Shown here piece by piece: positions 17,657-26,720 of a DNA stretch of 64,000 nt. Numbering within the stretch: position 1 is the stretch's first letter; each line of letters opens with the position of its first letter. Position numbers and translations under genes: made by a program. Source of the DNA: Planococcus kocurii (GTDB taxonomy: Bacteria; Bacillota; Bacilli; Bacillales_A; Planococcaceae); the NCBI RefSeq assembly GCF_001465835.2, contig NZ_CP013661.2, positions 2,348,501-2,412,500 on the forward strand. Reading direction: 5' to 3'. The notes below the pieces were generated by a model that saw only the letters and a program-made list of their open reading frames with translations, was not told the origin of the DNA and made no database searches.

Positions 17657-18714
17657 TTTTTTTTACTGGATTTGCTGATGTCTTGTTGTATATTGCTTTT
17701 TCCTATCTTGCAGGTTTTGTTGTGTTGCAATTCATACCAGAAGACCGAAAACCGTCGCTGTCTACCTCTAAAGTTTTGTTGCTAATTAGTATTGCAGGAA
17801 TAGCTTTGCTGTCATTTGTCCCTGTGTTTGAATTGACTGTATTTTTGCAGAGCAGTCAGGGGCTAGTAGAAGCTTATCAAAATGCTATTACTGAGTTTCG
17901 AATAGGACAAGGATGGTTAATTACCTTATTGCTTAGTATCATTTTGGCAATAGTAATTTATTTAAATGGCAGCCGTTATATTCAAGCCTTGTATTTGCTT
18001 CTACTTATATTAACTGTCGGGTTTTACAGCCACATTTCAACGATTGATCTATGGGTTGGGTTTGCTCTTCATTCAAGTCATATTCTTTTAATGTCGATTT
18101 GGACAGGAGTTTTGCTTCACGTAGCGTGGTTTGCAAAAGATGGAGCGAACTGGCGCAAGTTTCTTGTGTGGTTCACGCCACTTGCCTTATTTTGTGTAGC
18201 AGGAGTAATTGCCAGCGGAATTATCATTATGTTTTTTTTCGTAGCACCTGCGGATTACACAAATTCTTGGGCCCTGCCGTATGGTCAGTTGCTGTTGCTC
18301 AAGCATGTAAGCATCGTACCCGTTTTGCTAGCCGCTCTCATAAATGGTTTTCTTAACAAGAAAAAAGATTTTCAGCCAACCTGGCTAAAGGTCGAGAGCT
18401 TACTGTTACTGGTAGTCTTTGTGTTTACAGCTTTTATGAGCAAACAAGCGCCGCCTCATGATGTTAATGATACATTGCGGATTGAAGGAAGCGGCTGGTT
18501 TATCGACAAGCTCACAGGTCCGTTTTATATTCCCATTGCTGCCGAGCTCGATGTGACTTTGAACGGCTCTCTACTAATGGGTCTCAGTTTGTTATTACTA
18601 GCATTAATGGTTGTCGGCTTTTACCGACAATTAAATACTTGGTTGTCGCTGTTTTTTAGTGTAGGATTTATCAGTTGCTTTTATATAGGATTGATGTTGA
18701 ATCTGTCGTTTTGA
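17653..18714 (+). CDS. CopD-domain copper transport membrane protein
   Basis: The 353-residue polytopic membrane protein has about eight to nine hydrophobic segments. Membrane histidines in LHSSHILLMSIWTGVLLHVAW and LLLKHVSIVPVLLAALING fit the CopD domain. Its ATG overlaps the copC stop (ATGA), so the two are translated together. CopD is thought to move copper across the cytoplasmic membrane. A terminator follows. Confidence 0.87.
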   Translation: MIFFTGFADVLLYIAFSYLAGFVVLQFIPEDRKPSLSTSKVLLLISIAGIALLSFVPVFELTVFLQSSQGLVEAYQNAITEFRIGQGWLITLLLSIILAIVIYLNGSRYIQALYLLLLILTVGFYSHISTIDLWVGFALHSSHILLMSIWTGVLLHVAWFAKDGANWRKFLVWFTPLALFCVAGVIASGIIIMFFFVAPADYTNSWALPYGQLLLLKHVSIVPVLLAALINGFLNKKKDFQPTWLKVESLLLLVVFVFTAFMSKQAPPHDVNDTLRIEGSGWFIDKLTGPFYIPIAAELDVTLNGSLLMGLSLLLLALMVVGFYRQLNTWLSLFFSVGFISCFYIGLMLNLSF

Positions 18715-18725
18715 GTAATTACGGG

Positions 18726-18748
18726 CCAATCTTTCGGGATTGGTTTTT
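18726..18748 (+). terminator. Terminator after copCD
   Basis: A perfect 6-bp stem CCAATC / GATTGG is followed by TTTTT. It lies 12 nt past the copD stop and 20 nt before the next gene's start. Confidence 0.65.
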
Positions 18749-18768
18749 CTATGTGGAGGGATGCGGAG

Positions 18769-19701
18769 ATGGATCGTTTAAAAGGAATTTCAATGATATT
18801 GATTGGTGCGATGATGTGGGGAGCAACAGGCCCTTTGATGGAGTGGATAATGAATAATTATGCTATCACGGTGCCGTTTCTTATTACGATACGGCTGTCG
18901 GTTGCGGGCTTATTATTGCTATTATTTCTAAAGTTAAAAGGAGTTCATATCACAGCCGTTTTTCGCAATAAATACTGGATCCGACCTTTGCTGATTTTTT
19001 CTATTCTTGGAATGCTCGGTGTTCAATATAGTTTTGTTGCGGCCATTGAAGCAAGTAACGCAGTAGTTGCAACGTTAATGCAGTTTCTTGCTCCCGTTTA
19101 CATTATTGTTTTTGTTTCCATTACTCATAAAAAAATGCCACCTGTTTATCAAATTATCGGGATGCTAGGCACGTTAGCTGGGTTGTTTTTACTGTTAACT
19201 AATGGCAAGCCTGACCAACTGATTATTAGCGGAGAAGCTGTTTTTTGGGGGATCTTAGTAGGTCTAGCGTTTACTTTTTATACACTTTATCCTGCGCGTC
19301 TTATGCAGGAATGGGGAGTATTAGTTGTTGTCGGTTGGTCAATGCTGTTTGCTGGGATTTTCTTAGGGTTAGTAAATCCAATCTTTTTATCAGATGAATG
19401 GCCAATTTTAGCTGAGCCAGCAGTTGCTGTGTCCATACTTGCTATTATTGTTATCGGAACAGCTGCTTTTGTGCTATTCCTCAGCAGCATGCGCTATATT
19501 ACTGCAGTTGAAACGAGTATTCTTTCGTCACTTGAACCATTGACGGCAATGGTTATTTCAATGTTCTGGTTTGGCCAAGTATTGACGAAGATTCAGTTAT
19601 TTGGTGCACTGGCAATGCTAGTATTTGTGGCTTGGCTATCGCTTGCTGGAAATCCAAAAAAGGAAAAAAAGCAGGTTGATTTGCCACAAACTATGGAGTA
19701 A
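18769..19701 (+). CDS. EamA/DMT-superfamily transporter
   Basis: The roughly 310-residue protein has ten predicted membrane segments in two homologous EamA halves (about 1-135 and 150-290), including GAMMWGATGPLMEW near the N-terminus and the typical C-half ending SLEPLTAMVISMFWFGQVL. Such carriers export amino acids or other metabolites; the substrate is unknown. ATG 18769 is preferred because GGAGG lies 9 nt upstream; an in-frame ATG at 18751 has no ribosome site. Confidence 0.85.
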   Translation: MDRLKGISMILIGAMMWGATGPLMEWIMNNYAITVPFLITIRLSVAGLLLLLFLKLKGVHITAVFRNKYWIRPLLIFSILGMLGVQYSFVAAIEASNAVVATLMQFLAPVYIIVFVSITHKKMPPVYQIIGMLGTLAGLFLLLTNGKPDQLIISGEAVFWGILVGLAFTFYTLYPARLMQEWGVLVVVGWSMLFAGIFLGLVNPIFLSDEWPILAEPAVAVSILAIIVIGTAAFVLFLSSMRYITAVETSILSSLEPLTAMVISMFWFGQVLTKIQLFGALAMLVFVAWLSLAGNPKKEKKQVDLPQTME

Positions 19702-19712
19702 TTCTCCACTAT

Positions 19713-19783
19713 ATAGGTTGAACGTATCATTTCCACTCGCTGATATTACGCAAAATAGTTGTATTTTAACTTATTAATAGGAT
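19713..19783. repeat. Dispersed repeat, family R3, copy 1
   Basis: This 71-bp segment is about three-quarters identical by eye to 32352-32420. Shared blocks are ATAGGTTGAAC, ATTTC, GATATT, CGCAAAA and ATAGGAT. It lies between the DMT transporter gene and its terminator. No second arm with an inverted copy is visible nearby. Confidence 0.6.
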
Positions 19784-19823
19784 AATTCTTGTCTGGTTTT
19801 CTAGTCTGTATTGATTTGAAGAG

Positions 19824-19852
19824 AACGATGCCTTTTTATAGGCATCGTTTTT
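19824..19852 (+). terminator. Terminator upstream of the ABC exporter operon
   Basis: The stem AACGATGCC / GGCATCGTT has an 8-nt loop and is followed by T residues. Confidence 0.75.
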
Positions 19853-19948
19853 CTGGTTTAAAATAGAAATTCCTATTCGATATCAGAAAATTATGGCATA
19901 CTATTGAGTATAAAGGTTCGAGTTTCGAAACGTTTAGGAGGCATTCAC

Positions 19949-21676
19949 ATGAAAACCGTTTTCTCATACGCTAAACCATATAAATTTTACATTGTTATTG
20001 CGTTGATTTTAATGCTTCTGGAATTAATAGTTGAATTGATACAGCCACTTGTCATCGCTCGTATCATTGATGAAGGAATTGTTGCGAAAGATCAAGGTGT
20101 CATCATTCAATTAGGAATTGTACTGATGGCTTTATCCGTCATCGCTTTTATTTCGGGTATTGTTAACTCGTATTTTGCCGCGCATGCATCACACAGCTTT
20201 TCGTTTGATCTCCGACAGGCTCTCTATGGGCGCATTCAATCTTTTTCATTGGCCATGTTCAATAAATTTCCAGCTTCTGGTTTAATCACACGGTTGACCA
20301 GTGACATAACGATGGTTCAGCAAGTTCTCTACATGGGATTACGGATTATGCTACGAGCCCCTTTGCTAGTAGTGGGCAGTATGATTATGGCATTTGTCGT
20401 TAATCCAAAACTAGCTCTTTATTTAGTCATTGTTTTTCCTATTCTACTAATTTTTCTGTACGTCATGGTTAAAAAAGGCGTTAGCTATTTTGGCTTTGTT
20501 CAAAAACGCTTAGACCGTGTTAACCGTATTGTTCAAGAAAACCTGCAAGCAGTGCGGTTGATCAAAGCATATCTACGAGGGAAATATGAATCTAACCGTT
20601 TTTCTGAAGTGGCGGGAGCATTAAAAGTTGATACGGTAAAAGCATTCAGGGTTATGGAAATTATTTTGCCGATTTTATTATTTGGCATGAACCTTTCTTT
20701 ATTGGCGGTTCTATGGTTTGGTGCTTTTGAGATTCGTAGTGGTGGAGCGCAAATTGGTGAATTGGTAGCTATCGTCAACTATGCCATGCGAATGACGGGT
20801 GCGTTCTCGATGTTTTCTTTTATCATTATGATTTTTGCACGAGCAAAAGCTTCTTCTGAGCGAATTGAAGAAGTGTTGCTAGCAGAAGATGTTCATGAAC
20901 AAGATGAAATTGGCGAGGTCAAAGCTATTCGTCGCGGAGAAGTCCGATTTGAGCATGTATCGTTCGCTTATCCTGAAACTGCGCAACCAGTTCTAAAAGA
21001 CGTTTCTTTCCATTTAAGAGCCAATGAAAAACTGGCAATTATGGGGGCGACAGGATCTGGGAAATCTTCTTTACTGCAACTGCTTCCGCGTTTTTATGAC
21101 GCGACTGAAGGAACTGTGTCGGTGCACGGCCGGGATGTCACAGAGTGGTCGCTGCGCGCACTGCGCAAAACGATTGGCATTGTGCCACAGCAATCACTGT
21201 TATTTACAGGAACAATTTCTAACAATCTCTCATGGGGGAAAGATGAAGTGGCGCAGGATGAACTGGCTGATGCCGCGATTAAAGCTCAGATTCATGAAAC
21301 CGTCGAGCGTTTCCCCAAAGGATATTTTACACGGGTTGGCCAAAAAGGGGTCAATTTGTCTGGTGGTCAAAAGCAGCGTTTGTCTATAGCGCGTGCTTTG
21401 GTACGCAAGCCTTCTATTTTGATTTTAGACGACAGCACGAGTGCACTGGATGTAAAAACCGAAGCTGCATTATGGGCAGAACTGGACCGTGAAAATGCAA
21501 CGATGCTCATAGTCACTCAAAAAATTCGGACGGCAATGAGAGCAGATTGGATTTTACTACTAGAGGATGGCATCGTGTCAGGTTATGGAACCCATGAACA
21601 GCTCATGAGGAGTTCGGAGTTGTATCGTCAAATTACGATGTCCCAACAAGAGGAGGAGGTGGATGAATATGTTTGA
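19949..21676 (+). CDS. ABC exporter half-transporter with degenerate ATPase site (first subunit)
   Basis: The roughly 575-residue protein has an N-terminal six-helix exporter domain (about 1-310) and a C-terminal ATPase domain (about 330-575). Walker A is GATGSGKSS and the signature NLSGGQKQR is intact. The residue after Walker B is Asp (ILDDSTSALD) instead of Glu, and the switch region reads VTQKIR instead of VTHRL. This is typical of the non-catalytic member of a heterodimeric multidrug exporter such as BmrCD or YfiBC. ATG 19949 has AGGAGG 8 nt upstream and is chosen over an upstream in-frame TTG at 19904. It overlaps the next gene by 14 nt. Confidence 0.88.
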   Translation: MKTVFSYAKPYKFYIVIALILMLLELIVELIQPLVIARIIDEGIVAKDQGVIIQLGIVLMALSVIAFISGIVNSYFAAHASHSFSFDLRQALYGRIQSFSLAMFNKFPASGLITRLTSDITMVQQVLYMGLRIMLRAPLLVVGSMIMAFVVNPKLALYLVIVFPILLIFLYVMVKKGVSYFGFVQKRLDRVNRIVQENLQAVRLIKAYLRGKYESNRFSEVAGALKVDTVKAFRVMEIILPILLFGMNLSLLAVLWFGAFEIRSGGAQIGELVAIVNYAMRMTGAFSMFSFIIMIFARAKASSERIEEVLLAEDVHEQDEIGEVKAIRRGEVRFEHVSFAYPETAQPVLKDVSFHLRANEKLAIMGATGSGKSSLLQLLPRFYDATEGTVSVHGRDVTEWSLRALRKTIGIVPQQSLLFTGTISNNLSWGKDEVAQDELADAAIKAQIHETVERFPKGYFTRVGQKGVNLSGGQKQRLSIARALVRKPSILILDDSTSALDVKTEAALWAELDRENATMLIVTQKIRTAMRADWILLLEDGIVSGYGTHEQLMRSSELYRQITMSQQEEEVDEYV

Positions 21677-23492
21677 TGCTATTCGTCGTCCTTTCGGTCA
21701 TGAACCGATTCTGACAAAAGAAGACTTGAGTAAAAACAAAGAAAAGAAAAATGAACGTGCTGAAAATTGGAAATCGACACTGCTGCGAATTTGGAAGTTA
21801 GTGGACGAACAACGAACCTTACTCATTGTAGTGTTGGCGCTCGTTTTTGTCAGCTCATCTCTAGCGTTACTAGGTCCTTATTTAATCGGCTTTATTATTG
21901 ATCAGTATATTGTCCCGCAAACTTTTGCGGGTATGGGCATTGTGGTGCTATGGTTAATTGTTGTGTATATGGGCCATTCCGCATCTTTGTATTTGCAAAA
22001 TTTTTGGATGGTGGGAATTGCCCAACAAGTTATTTACCGATTACGAACAAGACTCTTCTCACATCTTCAACGGCTGCCTGTAACTTTTTTTGACAAGCGA
22101 CAACACGGTGAATTGATGAGTCGGATGACTAATGATATTGAAAATGTTTCTTCGACATTAAATACTTCATTTATCCAAGTGTTTTCAAGTATTTTAACTT
22201 TAACGGGTACAGCGATCGTCATGCTAACACTTAGTCCTTTGTTGACGTTATTCACGTTGATTATTATTCCGCTCATGTACATTTCCATTCAATGGATTAC
22301 GAAACGAACTAGCCGTCTTTATAAAGAGCAACAAAAAGCAATTGGTGAATTAAATGGCATGATTGAGGAAACGATTTCTGGACAAAAAATCATAAAGGCG
22401 TTTTCACAAGAACCGCGTGTTATGGAGGATTTCAGAGAAAAAAGTGAACGGCTTCGACACGCTGGATTTTGGGCTTGGACTTATGCTGGATTTATTCCAA
22501 AAGTGATGAACTTTCTTAATAACGGAAGCTTTGCTGTAGTAGCTGGTGTAGGAGGAATTCTTGCTTTTAATGGATCCATCTCAATAGGTGTCATCGTTAT
22601 TTTCACCGAGTATTCACGGCAATTTACGCGGCCGTTAAACGATCTGGCCAACCAGTTTAATACGGTGTTGTCAGCAATAGCAGGGGCTGAGCGTGTTTTC
22701 TCGATTATGGATGAGGTAGAAGAAAAAGACGATCAAGTTTTGAATGTGGAGAAAAAATTAGAAGGGCAAGTCGTCTTTGACCAAGTTTCTTTTAAATACG
22801 AAGGTTCAGAAGAAGCGTGGACTATTCGCGATGTCAGTTTTACCGTTGGCATTGGTCAAACAGTAGCGCTCGTTGGTGCAACGGGAGCAGGGAAAACGAC
22901 CGTCATGCAATTGTTAGCACGCTTTTATGATGCCAATAAAGGTGAAATCCGTCTAGATGGCACGCCGATTTCTTTTATGCCTCGCGAAACCTTACGTAAA
23001 CAAATCGCTTTTGTGTTGCAGGATCCTTTCTTGTTTGAGGCGACGGTCAGCGACAATATCCGCTATGGAAAATTGGACGCGACCGACGAAGAAGTAATAG
23101 CCGCCGCAAAAGGTGCCAATGCACACGACTTTATCGCGAACCTGCCGAATGGCTACGATACCATTTTAACTGGAGACGGGTCGATGATTAGTCAAGGACA
23201 GAAACAATTGCTGTCAATTGCACGAGCATTGATTGCTGATCCGGTTATTCTATTGCTCGATGAGGCGACGAGCAGTATTGATACCGTTACTGAGCTGAAA
23301 ATACAAGAAGCACTTGAGCATCTTATGTCGGGCCGAACGAGCTTCGTCATTGCGCACAGATTGAATACCGTTCGAAAAGCTGATTTGGTGCTGGTTATGG
23401 AGATGGGAAAACTGGTTGAATCGGGAACACAACAGCAGTTGTTAAATAAAAACGGTATTTATGCCACTATGCTGGCAGATGCGAAGTCATAA
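21663..23492 (+). CDS. ABC exporter half-transporter with catalytic Glu and altered signature (second subunit)
   Basis: The 609-residue protein has an extra N-terminal tail, six membrane helices (about 45-340) and an ATPase domain. Walker A is GATGAGKTT; Walker B has the catalytic Glu (LLLDEATSSID) and the H-loop His is present (VIAHRLNT). The signature reads ISQGQKQ instead of LSGGQ. Paired with the first subunit, this gives one canonical and one degenerate ATP site, the standard asymmetric heterodimer. GAGGAGGAGG before the start and the 14-nt overlap indicate coupling. Drug, lipid or peptide export is possible. Confidence 0.88.
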   Translation: MNMFDAIRRPFGHEPILTKEDLSKNKEKKNERAENWKSTLLRIWKLVDEQRTLLIVVLALVFVSSSLALLGPYLIGFIIDQYIVPQTFAGMGIVVLWLIVVYMGHSASLYLQNFWMVGIAQQVIYRLRTRLFSHLQRLPVTFFDKRQHGELMSRMTNDIENVSSTLNTSFIQVFSSILTLTGTAIVMLTLSPLLTLFTLIIIPLMYISIQWITKRTSRLYKEQQKAIGELNGMIEETISGQKIIKAFSQEPRVMEDFREKSERLRHAGFWAWTYAGFIPKVMNFLNNGSFAVVAGVGGILAFNGSISIGVIVIFTEYSRQFTRPLNDLANQFNTVLSAIAGAERVFSIMDEVEEKDDQVLNVEKKLEGQVVFDQVSFKYEGSEEAWTIRDVSFTVGIGQTVALVGATGAGKTTVMQLLARFYDANKGEIRLDGTPISFMPRETLRKQIAFVLQDPFLFEATVSDNIRYGKLDATDEEVIAAAKGANAHDFIANLPNGYDTILTGDGSMISQGQKQLLSIARALIADPVILLLDEATSSIDTVTELKIQEALEHLMSGRTSFVIAHRLNTVRKADLVLVMEMGKLVESGTQQQLLNKNGIYATMLADAKS

Positions 23493-23545
23493 AAATGAGT
23501 TTCTCCAAGTCAGATTCGCTCTAGTACAGATAGTCTAATTGGAGA

Positions 23546-23583
23546 AAAAGGTCTGTTCCGGTTAATACGGAACAGGCCTTTTG
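23546..23583 (+). terminator. Terminator after the ABC exporter operon
   Basis: The stem AAAAGGTCTGTTCCG / CGGAACAGGCCTTTT has one G-T pair and is followed by a short T-rich run. Confidence 0.75.
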
Positions 23584-23719
23584 GTTTAACCGTCTTTATT
23601 TGTCCTTTTGAGGCGAATACCGGATTCCGCTACTGTATGATAGGATAAAATACAGGGAGATAGTAAAATTTTTTCTGCAAACCGCTTTAGTGGAATTTAA
23701 ATTTTTAGGAGGTCGTAAG

Positions 23720-24565
23720 ATGGAATTGTCGTTATCAATCCTTTCATTTCCAGTAGACGAACAAACAGCCAGGGATATGGAGCAGTTGTTGAGCGACTTG
23801 CCGACTGAGCATCAAACGGTTCTTCATCCCAACTTGTGGAGAGCTGCTGATTCAAGAGGGTTTGCCGTGATTGCCTACACAGATCAAGAAGAGTTGATTG
23901 GCATTGCCGCAGCAGCAGATATGGTCGGGTTGCATCATTATGAATGGTCACTATTTGTTCATCCGGATTACCGAAGACATTCACTTGGAACCGCTCTAGC
24001 AGATGGTGTTTCTCATGCCCTGGAACAGCGCCAAGCGGAAAGTAAGCTAGCGGCTTTCGCCGGAGATATGGAAATTTCTGCGTTTATGGAAAGTATCAAC
24101 TATCACCCAGACTTTAATGAAATAGTGCTTTCTGCTAAGCCATTACGAGATGATAAAGAAACTGAAGGCGTCGAGTTTGTTCCTTATGCAGGTGCAGCGA
24201 AAGAATTAATGGAGTTGTTGACCGCGTCATTTGACGATACAATGACACCAATTATGGAGCACAATATGGTAGATCCAGAAAGAGAGATTTGGCTGCTGCA
24301 AAAAGACCAGCAGTTAATCGCGACTGCAACGCTTGTGATCGAAGAGAACGCCTTATGGGTAACTGCATTTGCCGTTCATCCGGATCAGCAAGGCCGTGGG
24401 TATGGTCAACAGTTTTTAACGTGGTGTCGGCAGTTGGCGTTTCAGCGGGGACTTACGGAAGTGCTGCTAGACGTCGAAACGGATAATGACGCACTATATG
24501 TTTACGAAAAATCCGGATTTCAAAGAATACAGACCATTTCTTACTGGAAACACGAAACTGTATAA
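23720..24565 (+). CDS. Tandem GNAT-domain N-acetyltransferase
   Basis: The roughly 281-residue protein contains two GNAT folds. The first (about 1-135) has the P-loop-like SLFVHPDYRRHSLGTALADG; the second (about 150-281) has the better acetyl-CoA motif AFAVHPDQQGRGYGQQFL and ends YEKSGFQRI. Two-domain GNATs of this kind often have one catalytic and one degenerate half. The substrate is unknown. ATG 23720 has TAGGAGGT 7 nt upstream and is preferred to an upstream in-frame GTG at 23690. Confidence 0.82.
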   Translation: MELSLSILSFPVDEQTARDMEQLLSDLPTEHQTVLHPNLWRAADSRGFAVIAYTDQEELIGIAAAADMVGLHHYEWSLFVHPDYRRHSLGTALADGVSHALEQRQAESKLAAFAGDMEISAFMESINYHPDFNEIVLSAKPLRDDKETEGVEFVPYAGAAKELMELLTASFDDTMTPIMEHNMVDPEREIWLLQKDQQLIATATLVIEENALWVTAFAVHPDQQGRGYGQQFLTWCRQLAFQRGLTEVLLDVETDNDALYVYEKSGFQRIQTISYWKHETV

Positions 24566-24633
24566 TCAAAAAATCATCCGCATCAGCGAACGATTTTCTG
24601 GAGTACGTTGCAACTGACAGTCTACTCAACAAA

Positions 24634-24916
24634 TCAGTTGCTGATTTGTTTGTATTCTTTTTTTATGCCGTCCGGATACGTAACTTCGACTTCAATTTCA
24701 TCGTCCATCCCTAGATAGTCGACGTTGACATCAAACTCAATAAAGCCGAATGTGTTACCTCCAATATGATTTTGGTCCAAACCACTGTCCGAATGGGGAG
24801 GTTGTACGTGATTGTCATTGGTTACAGGGTCAGTTACCTGTTTATCATCTCCACACAGCAAGCAGCCAAACAGAAGATAGCAGTAGAGGCAATGTATTCT
24901 TGTTATTAAAAATCAT
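24634..24916 (-). pseudogene. Small lipoprotein gene with a frame break at the lipobox
   Basis: The C-terminal frame (24634 to about 24861) encodes about 72 residues of a soluble acidic domain starting CGDDKQVTDPV and ending with a beta-rich stretch (VDYLGMDDEIEVEVTYPDG). It has no good start codon. A well-placed ATG at 24916, preceded by GGTGA, begins a signal peptide (MIFNNKNTLPLLLSSVWLLAV) in another frame that stops after 23 codons. The signal sequence runs out exactly where the other frame offers the lipoprotein Cys. Two missing bases (or one extra) at about 24850-24855 would explain this and would restore a lipobox of LLAGC type. It is either a decayed gene or a sequencing error. Function unknown. 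Confidence 0.55.
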
Positions 24917-24974
24917 CTGACTTCACCCTTACATTTAGCTTATACTGTGTATATTCCCGGATTTTTAGGGGTTA

Positions 24975-25006
24975 CTCAATTGTTTACAGAAGACCTTACA
25001 ACTGAG
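24975..25006. repeat. Inverted repeat in the kynA leader
   Basis: CTCAATTGT and ACAACTGAG pair at eight of nine positions around a 14-nt centre, ending 40 nt before the kynA start. It could be an operator or a leader hairpin. Confidence 0.35.
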
Positions 25007-25046
25007 ACTAGCAGAGCCTAAGCTGAGAACAAACGGAGTGATTTGA

Positions 25047-25901
25047 ATGAACAATTACGAAAACGGACAAAATATCGCAGCTGCAACCGAAAAGAATATT
25101 CGTACAGATTTTAAAGAAAGTATGACCTATGGGGACTACTTGCATTTAGATAAGCTGTTAACAGCACAAGATGGCGTTAGCGGACATCATGATGAAACTT
25201 TGTTTATCATCATTCACCAAGTATCAGAACTATGGATGAAGCTAATTTTGCATGAGTTGCAATCAGCTATCGATAACATTACGAAAGACGATTTGCAGCC
25301 AGCATTCAAGCAATTGGCAAGGGTATCGCGGATTCAAGCGCAGATTATCCAAGGATGGGACGTCTTGTCTACATTGACCCCTGCTGAATATATGGAGTTT
25401 CGTGATGATCTTGGTAACGCCAGTGGATTTCAATCTTATCAATACCGTATGATTGAATTTGCTCTGGGTTATAAAACGAAACACGTATTGAAAATTTATG
25501 AAAAAGACGCACCGCTTCACGCACAGCTTGAAAAAGCGTTCAATGCTCCCGGTCTTTACGATGCGGCGATTCAGAAACTGGCAAGAAGTGGATTTGTGAT
25601 CGATGAAGAAGTATTGCAACGCGATGTCAGTATGGTTTATGAATCTAATGATAGCGTCCGTGAAGCTTGGAAAACGGTTTATCGTGACGTGGATACTTAC
25701 TGGGAGTTGTATCAATTAGCGGAGAAATTAGTCGATATTGAAGATTGGCTACAGCAATGGCGTTTCCGCCACATGAAGACAGTAGAACGGATTATTGGAT
25801 TCAAGCAAGGAACTGGAGGTTCATCTGGAGTTAATTACTTGAAAAAAGTATTAGATCAATACTTTTTCCCTGAACTGTGGGAAATACGAACAGATATCTA
25901 G
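25047..25901 (+). CDS. kynA: Tryptophan 2,3-dioxygenase
   Basis: This haem enzyme opens the indole ring of L-tryptophan to give N-formylkynurenine. The 284-residue sequence carries family motifs: [31 protein letters not shown] with the substrate-site His, [16 protein letters not shown], and the haem-ligand region [14 protein letters not shown] near residues 240-253. [13 protein letters not shown] follows, as in the family. The expected partners kynB and kynU are not in this window; the next gene is an unrelated phosphodiesterase 10 nt downstream. Confidence 0.95.
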   Translation: MNNYENGQNIAAATEKNIRTDFKESMTYGDYLHLDKLLTAQDGVSGHHDETLFIIIHQVSELWMKLILHELQSAIDNITKDDLQPAFKQLARVSRIQAQIIQGWDVLSTLTPAEYMEFRDDLGNASGFQSYQYRMIEFALGYKTKHVLKIYEKDAPLHAQLEKAFNAPGLYDAAIQKLARSGFVIDEEVLQRDVSMVYESNDSVREAWKTVYRDVDTYWELYQLAEKLVDIEDWLQQWRFRHMKTVERIIGFKQGTGGSSGVNYLKKVLDQYFFPELWEIRTDI

Positions 25902-25911
25902 GAGGGTTTTT

Positions 25912-26625
25912 GTGAAAATTTATGCACATAGAGGGTGCTCGGGTAGTTATCCAGAAAATACAGCAGTAGCTTTTCGTGCAGCGGCTGAATTGCCAATCAC
26001 AGGCGTAGAAATTGATGTTCATTTGACCAAAGATGGTCAAATTGTCGTCATCCACGATGAAAAAGTTAACCGCACGACCAACGGCAAAGGCTACGTAAAA
26101 GACTTAACGTTAAAAGAATTAAAAGAGCTTGATTGTGGCTCTTGGTATTCTGAAGAGTGGAGCGATGAAAAAATTCTTACGTTGGACGAAGTGTTCGACA
26201 TTTTTCAAGAGACCAACCACCGACTGAATATCGAGTTAAAATCGGATGTCTTTCCATATGACGGCTTAGTCGATGGAGTAATTGATTTGGCTGCTAAGCG
26301 AGGATTTACGAATCGTGTATTGATTTCTTCTTTTAATCACGAAGACATTCAAACAGTTGTGCAAGGAAAACAAGTGGAAAGTGCTATCCTAACATTTGAA
26401 GTAATGGTAGACGTCTATGATTACGCGCGCGTCATTGGGACAAAGCGGATCAATGTTTCCTTGCCATCAGCTTTTAGAAGAATGACTACCGACGCATTGA
26501 GAAAAGGCGCGATTGTTTATGTTTATACAGTCAATGACATTAGCTATGCAGAGGAATTACAAAGAATTGGAGTTCATGGCATCTTTACGGATTATCCAGA
26601 AAAAATGCTCGCCCATTTTGGGTGA
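25912..26625 (+). CDS. Cytoplasmic glycerophosphodiester phosphodiesterase
   Basis: The 237-residue single-domain GDPD enzyme hydrolyses glycerophosphodiesters to glycerol 3-phosphate and an alcohol. Visible catalytic motifs are AHRGCSGSYPENT (residues 4-16), EIDVHLTKDGQIVVIHDEKVNRTTNG with metal and acid-base residues, and NIELKSD. There is no signal peptide. It starts with GTG behind AGGAGGG and probably shares a transcript with kynA, an odd pairing. A strong bidirectional terminator follows. Confidence 0.92.
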   Translation: MKIYAHRGCSGSYPENTAVAFRAAAELPITGVEIDVHLTKDGQIVVIHDEKVNRTTNGKGYVKDLTLKELKELDCGSWYSEEWSDEKILTLDEVFDIFQETNHRLNIELKSDVFPYDGLVDGVIDLAAKRGFTNRVLISSFNHEDIQTVVQGKQVESAILTFEVMVDVYDYARVIGTKRINVSLPSAFRRMTTDALRKGAIVYVYTVNDISYAEELQRIGVHGIFTDYPEKMLAHFG

Positions 26626-26679
26626 ACAACTAAAACTAGCAAGCTGAATAAAATGATATTTATCACAAAAGTGAACGGC

Positions 26680-26717
26680 AAAAAAGCCGAATTGGATTTT
26701 TCCAATTCGGCTTTTTT
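26680..26717. terminator. Bidirectional terminator between convergent genes
   Basis: A perfect 17-bp stem AAAAAAGCCGAATTGGA / TCCAATTCGGCTTTTTT with a 4-nt loop serves both the phosphodiesterase gene and the DUF2804 gene. Confidence 0.9.
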
Positions 26718-26720
26718 GAA

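Noticed and set aside
24575..24655. Terminator or attenuator after the GNAT gene
   Set aside because: The repeats CAACTGA, AATCAGTTG and ATCAGCG give only short, competing pairings without a T tract on the plus strand.
25263..25715. 150-codon open frame antisense to kynA
   Set aside because: It is a shadow of a conserved gene, with no ribosome site or family match.
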